From: Lachnospiraceae bacterium C1.1
Lineage (GTDB): Bacteria > Bacillota > Clostridia > Lachnospirales > Lachnospiraceae
Direction: 5' to 3'
Length of the DNA stretch: 64,000 nt
NCBI GenBank assembly: GCA_030434875.1
Contig: JAUISW010000001.1
Location: 3,424,001-3,488,000 of the forward strand
Position 1 is the first letter of the stretch; every line of letters begins with the position of its first letter. The notes beneath the pieces are model-generated. The model worked only from the letters and a program-made list of their open reading frames with translations, made no database searches and was not told the DNA's origin. Position numbers and translations under genes: made by a program. Of the stretch, positions 51,601 to 58,600 are shown piece after piece.

Positions 51601-53569
51601 GGATTCAATAAGCCCCGGATCAGGTATCAATATCTACCTTGCAGGAGATTCTACAGTTAAAGATTACTCTCCTAAGGGTATTTACAACAATGGTTCAAAT
51701 GATCCCAGAGCTTCATGGGGCGAATACCTTCAGGATTTCTTAAACGATGATTATGTAACAGTTAACAACTATGCACAGGGCGGACGTTCATCACGTTCAT
51801 TCATCAATGAAGGCAAACTTGATGCGATCCTTGAGAACATCGGCGAAGGCGATTACCTCTTCGTACAGTTCGGTCACAATGATGAAGGTAACCAGCAGAG
51901 CTACTATATCGACAGATTTGCTCCTCTTTGGGTAAAGGGTACAGGCACTATTTACTCCAACTTCCCTACAATTAAGCCGGAAGAGAGCATGATGACAGCA
52001 ACACCTTCAAGCCTTACATCAGCTATCAGCAACAGCAAATATTATGCATGGGACTGCGGAGCTACATTCAAGGGCTACCTCCAGTACTATGTAGATGAAG
52101 CACTTGCAAAGGGTGCAACACCGGTTATTGTTACACCTGTATCCAGAATGTACTATGGTACAGACGGAAAGATCTACGACCATCATGATGCAACAGGAAC
52201 AGATTATGCTGATACAGCAGAGTACGGCATTGCCAAGGAATACAGATGCGATACTTATGTAACAGCATGCAAGGAAGTTTACGAAGCAAATAAAGATAAG
52301 GGCGTTTTACTTGTAGACGCTTATGCAGCAACAAGAGAGATGTTTGATGATGCTTACGCAGCATGCGGAAGTGATGCTAACGGACAGGCTATCATGAACG
52401 CATCGGATAAGACTCACTCAAACAAGGTCGGCGGATTTATCCAGGCAGCAGTATTTGCAGAGTGGATCCAGGATGCAGGACTTGATATCTCAAAATATGT
52501 AGAGAAGCCCGCAAGCGTTTACGGTGATGATAATACAGATCAGTATATCTTCGAATTAAACGCAGACAGCGAGTTCAAGGCTTATGATAATAAGCACAAC
52601 TATCAGGAGTACTGGACAGAAGTTGGCCAGAAGCTTATCAATGAAGTAGCTGAAAAGCACGATCAGATCAATGCTTCTGAGGACACAGAAGACAAAGATA
52701 CAAGATCTGAAGATAGTGAAAAGACTGATGAAGATAAGACTTCAACTGATGAGGATAAGAAGACAGATGAAGACAAAACTGCAGCCGACGAAGATAAGAC
52801 AGCAACAGATGAAGACAAGACTTCAGCTGACGAAGACAAGACCGATGCAGATGAAGACAAGACAGTATCAAACGATGACGCCGCTGACGAAGACAAGACA
52901 GTATCAGATGATGAAGCAGTCGCAGATGATGATGCAGACTCAGATCTAGACGATAGTGTTTCTGATGATAATGCAGCAGTATCTGTAAATGAAGCAGAGG
53001 CTGCAAAAGCAGCAAATAAGCCTTATGGCGAAGTTACAAAGACTCTTGAAGTAAATGGTATGTCAGTAAGCGTTAACTATTTCGAGAATATCCCTTACAT
53101 GGGAGTTTCAGTTAAGAATGCTGAAGATATAGGACTTTCACTAACAGTTGACGGCAAGGAGATCCCTGCATCAGCCTTAAGGATCAAAGTAAAGGGTAAG
53201 AAAGGCGCAGGAAATCCGTTTACATTACAGCTCAAAGGCTTCAAGGGAGCTTACAACACAGCTGATTACAAGAAGGTTAAAGCTTCACTTAAGAAGCTGG
53301 AGATCGGCGGAACACAGTACGCAATGACTGTAAAGAAAGCGATCGCAAGCAAGCTCTCAGCTTCAGAGTCAGGACAGGTTATGGTAAAGCTTAATAAGAG
53401 CGGAAGCGGCGTACAGAACGCAAAGCTTGTTATCATTTATCATGACGCAAAGGGTGCATCAAAGAGAAAGCTTGTAAAGATCAATAAAGCCGATATCGCA
53501 GGCTATGATGCAGCCACAAAGACCGTAACATTCAGCGGCAACCTCAACGGTTCAGCCACCATAAAATGA
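48671..53569 (+). CDS. Secreted CE8 pectin methylesterase - CE12 acetylesterase fusion (paralog 1)
   Basis: A 1632-residue exported enzyme. The signal peptide is about 1-36. A domain of unknown type (about 37-210) precedes three Ig-like or carboxypeptidase-regulatory-like repeats (about 212-475). The CE8 pectin methylesterase follows (about 485-830): GTYREQV, GSQDTLYT, DFIYGNGDVIFDG with the catalytic Asp, and FGRTWG. The CE12 SGNH acetylesterase is at about 985-1290: GDSTV, GGRSSRSF, GHND and DKTHSN. An acidic linker of DEDK repeats (about 1337-1435) leads to a conserved C-terminal domain (about 1440-1632). It would remove methyl and acetyl groups from pectin outside the cell. Confidence 0.9.
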   Translation: MKKSAKIKRSLASILSAAMLFSSVFGNAGLTPVSADDSVTTFEEWELSKDDEGVNVARWSGSDFYFYSASDFDYNTTSDTFDGESKTFNYVRTTGTNGKQASGIVQTSGAYCDYEAKSSGVLSVYIKIASGKAFYVSKTDEDDESSEVGHFTIGTESTYDDYEDIAVTPSDTNKTIKIDIDCESGNTYYMAVIGSKAWIYGIEEDMANTTLSGEITGKVEDLPEDYSINFIDEDEVRHEATRSDNSYSIVLRPGDYTASLKGAKGFAIAKDSKKVTVGTDSEQSHDLEIVESESFTMSGAIKGVSEDYDLSDLKLTFTPGDTASNDPVNVEIDTENRSYSAELVSGEKYSLSMSGAEDYKLSEEVTAELSADTEKDIELALKDVYTVSGGFIGLTDVRGEYENLSVAPTSISFKNVDDEYEYSGDITDNGYKVSLRPGSYLASIESDDYSTSTHVVVEDSDLSRDLLLKAEKTEAVEYSAEIEVGEDKEYKSLRAAVEAVKNMTRESDERVTIVLDPGTYREQVYIDTPNVTLKSASGDRDDTTISWYYGIGYKYYSVVNSLYDPYADYDQFEKGNVTSYWGSAVITTANAEGFRAENITFENSFNKYMTEEELSDGVEVDGLESITVVRRAATDVKTKTATERAAAYVNYADQTEFNNCAFIGSQDTLYTCNRQLDAYYRNCYIEGQTDFIYGNGDVIFDGCEINFCGYTDKAAAGYLTANSCSKSYYADNGYIFRSCYISYADDSDMLTTPGYFGRTWGDSAKVRFINTRLQDKDMILADGWSSMSKVNPTDETVSLLEYNTTFAGEAVSTSGRVTGVLDSIDADDYSVENVFTKNGWTPSYYTGDAYSTPKFSVEPTLTSNGDLNAPNPGEKVTVMYELGNDWADEDASIISWYAVDTDYDNSSLENTLKSAELISTSVASVTNSVQIPMSAAGKYLMVVVTAAVNDGSVGATEYIVNEGLAAISSTWSDPSNPDSISPGSGINIYLAGDSTVKDYSPKGIYNNGSNDPRASWGEYLQDFLNDDYVTVNNYAQGGRSSRSFINEGKLDAILENIGEGDYLFVQFGHNDEGNQQSYYIDRFAPLWVKGTGTIYSNFPTIKPEESMMTATPSSLTSAISNSKYYAWDCGATFKGYLQYYVDEALAKGATPVIVTPVSRMYYGTDGKIYDHHDATGTDYADTAEYGIAKEYRCDTYVTACKEVYEANKDKGVLLVDAYAATREMFDDAYAACGSDANGQAIMNASDKTHSNKVGGFIQAAVFAEWIQDAGLDISKYVEKPASVYGDDNTDQYIFELNADSEFKAYDNKHNYQEYWTEVGQKLINEVAEKHDQINASEDTEDKDTRSEDSEKTDEDKTSTDEDKKTDEDKTAADEDKTATDEDKTSADEDKTDADEDKTVSNDDAADEDKTVSDDEAVADDDADSDLDDSVSDDNAAVSVNEAEAAKAANKPYGEVTKTLEVNGMSVSVNYFENIPYMGVSVKNAEDIGLSLTVDGKEIPASALRIKVKGKKGAGNPFTLQLKGFKGAYNTADYKKVKASLKKLEIGGTQYAMTVKKAIASKLSASESGQVMVKLNKSGSGVQNAKLVIIYHDAKGASKRKLVKINKADIAGYDAATKTVTFSGNLNGSATIK
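52680..52960 (+). repeat. DEDK-repeat linker in paralog 1
   Basis: About seven copies of a six- or seven-residue acidic unit ending DEDK, encoded by degenerate 21-base repeats. Shadow reading frames on the other strand here are compositional artefacts. It differs completely from the SENK linker at the same place in paralog 2. Confidence 0.8.
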
Positions 53570-53600
53570 CCCCTGGGGACGGAGTTTACGGCTCAAAATT
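53566..53600 (+). repeat. Palindrome-family fragment at the end of paralog 1
   Basis: AATGACCCCTGGGGACGG followed by AGTTTACGGCTCA, overlapping the stop codon of the esterase. It is nearly the same as the fragment at 62961-62996 and shares the CCCTGGGGACG core with the full palindromes. Confidence 0.7.
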
Positions 53601-53638
53601 AAGGTACCCCTTCATAATCAACCCAATAAATCTATGAA

Positions 53639-54180
53639 TTAGAAAATGCCCTCGCCGGACAAAGCCGGTGGGGGCATTTTCGTTGATGAGAGAGTAGCTC
53701 CGGAAGCAATTTCCTGGACAGCATGGGCAACATCCTCGGTGGTTTTTGAAATCTGATTTGTCATTTCAGAAAGCTCAAGTGATGACGAATTAACGTGTTC
53801 AGCAGATTCTTTGATATGACTTACAATTCCTTCGAGCTTGCCTATAACCGAATTCGTGTTATTGACCATAGCACCGAATTCATCCTTGCGCTGGGCAAAC
53901 TTGTTTATCTTTTCAAATTTTCCTTCTGCCAGCTCTGAAAGCGATCTGTTTACAGCTTTGATAGGCTCTGTAAAGCTGGAGGCTGTTTTTAATGAAAGGA
54001 AAACAGCAATGAGCAGAAATACTAATCCGATCAGAACAGTTACCATTGCTGCGCTGACTGCATTTTTAAGAGCGTCATTATAATTCTCGGAAACGACTAC
54101 TGTATATCCAGTTAAAGGATCTTTGTAATAAGAGCTTATGACAGGCTGGTCATAGCTGCTCTTATCAGATATTTTTAATC
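53639..54180 (-). pseudogene. Methyl-accepting chemotaxis protein fragment
   Basis: The minus-strand frame encodes the end of a Cache-type sensor (DPLTGYTVVVSENYNDAL), one transmembrane segment (SAAMVTVLIGLVFLLIAVFL), a HAMP domain and only the start of the signalling helix (VAHAVQEIASGAT). It then runs into a terminator hairpin instead of the cytoplasmic signalling tip. Upstream it is cut off at the end of hypB. Both the sensor half and the CheA/CheW-contact region are missing, so it cannot signal. Confidence 0.8.
53641..53682. terminator. Hairpin at the end of paralog 1 and the chemoreceptor fragment
   Basis: GAAAATGCCCTCGCCGG pairs with CCGGTGGGGGCATTTTC, with A and T runs on the flanks, so it can terminate in both directions. 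Confidence 0.8.
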
Positions 54181-54827
54181 TCATTTCTGAGCCAGTCGGC
54201 AAGCTTCTCAACGCCTTCGCCGCTGCTTGCACAGATAGGGATGATATCGATCCCCGGATGTCTCATATGAACATTCTTCTCGGCCTTCTCCATATCAAAA
54301 TTAAAATAAGGAGCAACGTCGATCTTGTTTATGATAACGACATCAGAAATCTGGAACATGAGCGGATATTTAAGAGGCTTGTCATCACCCTCGGGAACCG
54401 AGAGGATCATTGCATTTTTGCTGGCACCTGTATCGAATTCAGCAGGGCATACGAGGTTTCCGACATTTTCGAGGATCAAAAGGTCGTAATCCTTGAAATT
54501 AATGGAATCGAGACCCTGGGAAGTCATGTCAGCATCGAGATGGCACATGCCGCCGGTATGGAGCTGGACAGCATCGGCGCCTGCTTCGATAATGCGTCTG
54601 GTATCGACGTCGGAATCAATATCGGCTTCCATGACACCGATCTTGAATTCATCTTTCAGAAGCTTGATAAGCTGCGTCAGCGTGGTTGTTTTTCCTGATC
54701 CGGGCGAGCTCATAAGGTTTAAGAGGAAAGTTTTGCTTTCCTTTAACTTAGCTCTGAGCTCATCTGCTTTTTTGTCATTGTCTTCGAGCACGTTTGCCTT
54801 GAGATCGATAATTCTTATTTCACTCAT
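54165..54827 (-). CDS. hypB: HypB nickel-insertion GTPase
   Basis: A 220-residue SIMIBI GTPase. Walker A SSPGSGKTT (about 41-49), the metal/switch segment GADAVQLHTGGMCHLDA with Cys and His, LLILENVGNLVCPAEFD, and the guanine motif NKID. HypB with HypA delivers nickel to [NiFe]-hydrogenase or urease. The N-terminal His-rich nickel store of some HypB is absent. It overlaps hypA by 8 bases. No hydrogenase, urease or other hyp genes are in the window. Confidence 0.94.
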   Translation of the reverse strand: MSEIRIIDLKANVLEDNDKKADELRAKLKESKTFLLNLMSSPGSGKTTTLTQLIKLLKDEFKIGVMEADIDSDVDTRRIIEAGADAVQLHTGGMCHLDADMTSQGLDSINFKDYDLLILENVGNLVCPAEFDTGASKNAMILSVPEGDDKPLKYPLMFQISDVVIINKIDVAPYFNFDMEKAEKNVHMRHPGIDIIPICASSGEGVEKLADWLRNEIKNI

Positions 54828-55170
54828 TTTCCGCTATAATCTCCTTTAAAATAAATTCTCGTCCATGAATAATCTTCGCAAGTCCGCTTTTGCAATTTGG
54901 GCATAGATAGTCATGTTCTTTGTCGGGGAGATATTCTTTGCCGCAGTCTTCACAGCGGGCGCTGACCGGTATCATGATGCATTCAAGCTCGGATGAGCTC
55001 AAAATAGTATCCTTCACGGCGGATTTATAATACTTGATCATATATTCCGGAAGGATCCCGGTCATTTCCCCAATCTCAGATACGACCTTTTTTACATTGG
55101 AAATATTTTCCTCTTCGCACTTTTTTAGTGCAAGATTCACAAGTCGTACCACATAACTCATTTCATGCAT
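54820..55170 (-). CDS. hypA: HypA hydrogenase nickel incorporation protein
   Basis: A 116-residue metallochaperone. MHEMS at the N-terminus supplies the nickel-binding His2; the zinc site is built from CEDC and CPNC. Length is standard. It overlaps hypB, its functional partner. Upstream of the start there is no clear promoter before the AT-rich region at 55171-55400. Confidence 0.93.
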   Translation of the reverse strand: MHEMSYVVRLVNLALKKCEEENISNVKKVVSEIGEMTGILPEYMIKYYKSAVKDTILSSSELECIMIPVSARCEDCGKEYLPDKEHDYLCPNCKSGLAKIIHGREFILKEIIAENE

Positions 55171-55617
55171 AAATTCAGCCTCTTTGCGTGTTTTTTCATT
55201 GCCGTAATTATAGTTGAAATGCGGGAAAAAGGCAAACGTGTGAGGTCTTTACTCGTATTTAAATATATTGATTTTTGGATAATATTTTATTGGAATAGTA
55301 AGGCCTTCATCAGCCTCGTTTTTGAAAAAGAGCAATGGAATGAGCTCATTTCACCTCCAAATTTTAATTTTTTTTTTAGTAAATTTTTATAATTTCTCCT
55401 AAATCCTGCCTGAATATATTGTATCTTTCTGTGTACAATATACAGAAATTGTATACGATTAGATACAATGGTCCTATTTAAAATATCCAAAACATAGAAA
55501 AATCGTTGTATTTTCACGATTTATACACATTTACAAGTTATCCATGACATAGTATCATGATTAATGTTTTAAAAGAGGAACAATTTCGTCCGCGATTTGT
55601 GGATCAGGAGGTTAGGA
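55171..55617. promoter_or_regulatory. 447-base intergenic region with nested dyads and second MerR-type promoter
   Basis: Nested inverted repeats TTGTATCT (55419-55426) / AGATACAA (55461-55468) enclose TTTCTGT / ACAGAAA (55426-55432, 55442-55448). At 55538-55568 lies TTATCC, a 19-base spacer, and AATGTT; the spacer is covered by CCATGACATAGTATCATGA (55542-55560), the counterpart of the paralog 1 palindrome. The region 55171-55400 is AT-rich with nothing else recognisable. Confidence 0.65.
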
Positions 55618-58600
55618 ATGAAGACAAGTGCTAGGTTAAAGCGCTCACTTGCATCGATTTTATCGGCAGCAATGCTCTTAACATCAGTATTTGGAAATGC
55701 AAGTCTGACGCCGGTCAGCGCAGATGACAGTGTAACAACACATGGAAACTGGGAAATATCAAAGGACAGTAATGGAATAAATATTGCCAACTGGTCTGAT
55801 TCGGACTTTTATTATCATTCAAAAAGTGATTTTAAAACCGGAACTACAGGTGCTTACTTTAACAAAGAGAGAAAAGAATTTAACTATGTAGCATCGACAG
55901 GCTCAAATGGAAAAGAGTCTAAGGGGATAGTACAGACAAACAATACAGACTATGGATATTGCGATTATAAAGCAGATGCATCCGGAGTTTTGAGTGTCTA
56001 TATCAAGGCTGCTGTTGGTAAAAAATTTTACTTAAGCAAGAAAGATAAAACTGGCGATTCATCTGTTGTTGCAAATTTCGAAATGGTTTCAGAAAATGCA
56101 GCAGAAAAATATAGCGAAGTAGAAGGTGTTGAAATAACACCAAGTGATGATGAAGAAGCTCAAACCCTTAAGATCGATATTGACTGCGAAGCCGGAAGCA
56201 CTTACTACATGTGCGTATCCGGTTCTAAAGTTTATGTCTACGGCATCGAAGAGGACATGGCAAGTATAAATCTTAGCGGTGAGATCACAGGAGAAGTTGA
56301 TAAGCTTCCTAAAGATTACAGCATCAGCTTTATCGATGAAGAGGATAACGAGTACGAGGCAACACGTTCAGACAACAGCTACTCGGTAACCTTAAGACCC
56401 GGTGATTATACAGCGACAGTCAAGGGTGCAAGCGGATATACCGTTTCAAAAGAAAGCAAAGATATAACAGTAGGTTCAGATTCTGAGCAGAGTCACGACA
56501 TTGAGATCGTTGAAAATGATTGCGTTACAATGAGCGGTAATGTTAAGGGAGTAGATGAAGATTATGATCTTTCAGATCTCGAGTTTACATTTATACCTGA
56601 AGACAGCACATCAAACGATCCTGTAAAGGCAAAGGTCAATGCTGAAAAGAGAACTTACTCTGCAGAACTTGTAAGCGGTGAAAAATACAGCCTTAGCATG
56701 AACGGAGCAAAGGATTACGAACTTGCAGAAGAAGTAACAGCTGAGATAAGTGAAAATACTGAAAAAGATATTGAGCTTAGATCAATAGATAAATATACAG
56801 TAAGCGGCGGCTTTATCGGACTTACAGATATCCGCGGTGAATATGAGAAATTAAGCATATCAGCCGCATCGATCAGTTTCAAAAATGTAGCTGACGAATA
56901 TGAATACAGCGGAGAAATTACAGATAATGGCTATAAGGTAAGTTTAAGACCCGGATCATATCAGGCATCGATCGAGTCAGATGACTATTCTACAACAACA
57001 CACGTAGTTGTAGAGGATTCAAGCGTTTCAAGAGACCTTCTTCTCAAGGCAGAAAAGACAGAAACTCTTGAGTATGCTTCAGAGATCAAAGTCGGCGAGG
57101 ACAAAGAATATAAGAGCATCCGTGCGGCAGTAGAAGCTGTAACAAAGATGAGCAGAAGCAACGATCAGCGAGTAACGATCGTTGTTGATCCCGGAACATA
57201 CAGAGAGCAGGTTTACATTGATACACCGAATGTTACACTTAAGAGTGCAAGCGGTGACAGAAATGATACAAAGATCACATGGTACTATGGGATCGGTTAT
57301 AAATACTATAGTGCAGTAGACAGCCATTATGATCCATATGCAGACTACGATCAGTATGCAAAGGGCGATGTTGTTGATGATTGGGGTTCTGCTGTAATCA
57401 CAACAAGTGAGGCGAAAGGTTTCAAAGCAGAAAATATTACATTTGAGAACTCTTTCAACAAGTATATGACGGATGAAGAGATCGCGGATGGAGTAGAAGT
57501 AAACGGGCTTCAGTCTATTAAGGTTGTACGTCGTGCAGGAACAGAAGTAAGGTCAAAGTCAGCTACAGAGAGAGCTGCAGCATATGTAAACTATGCAGAT
57601 CAGACAGAGTTCAATAACTGTGCATTCATCGGAAGTCAGGATACACTTTATACATCTAACAGAACTTTTGATTCATATTATAAAAACTGCTATATCGAAG
57701 GACAGACAGACTTTATCTATGGTAACGGCGATGTAATATTTGACGGCTGCGAACTCAACTTCTGTGGTTATTCTGATAAGGGATATGCAGGATACCTTAC
57801 AGCAAATTCAAGTCAGACCAAATATTTGGCAAATGACGGCTATATCTTCAGAAGTTGCTATATCTCATATGCAGATGACAGCGATATGCTCACAACACCC
57901 GGATATTTCGGACGTACATGGGGCAACAGTGCAAAAGTAAGATTCATAAATACCAGACTTCAGAAAGAGGATATGATCCTTCCGGCCGGCTGGTCATCAA
58001 TGAGCAAGGTTAACCCGACTGATGAAACAGTATCACTCCTTGAGTACAACACAAGATTTGCAGGAGAGGCAGTATCAACGTCAGGGCGTGTAACAGGCGT
58101 TCTTGACAGCATTGATGCAGATGATTATTCAGTAGAAAACGTATTTACAAAGAACGGCTGGACACCTTCTTATTACACAGGAGATGCTTACAGCACACCG
58201 GAATTCAGCAAGAAACCTTCACTTACATCAAATGGTGACCTTAATGCACTTAACCCCGGTGAAACAGTTACAGTAATGTATGAACTTGGTGATGACTGGG
58301 CAGATGAGGATGCTTCAATCATCTCATGGTATGCAGTAGATACAGATTATGATAATTCTTCTCTTGAGAAGACACTTGAAAGTGCAGAACTTATATCGAC
58401 TTCTGCAGCTTCATCATCAAAGAGCGTTCAGATCCCTATGTCAGCAGCAGGCAAATACCTCATGGTAGTTGTGACTGCAGCAGTAAATGATGGATCTGTA
58501 GGTAATGCAGAGTATATCGTAAACGAAGGACTTGCAGCTATCAGTTCAACCTGGAATGATCCTTCAAATCCGGGATCAATAAGCCCCGGATCAGGTATCA

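Noticed and set aside
52663..53015. Minus- and plus-strand frames opposite the DEDK linker
   Set aside because: Low-complexity shadows of the acidic repeats.
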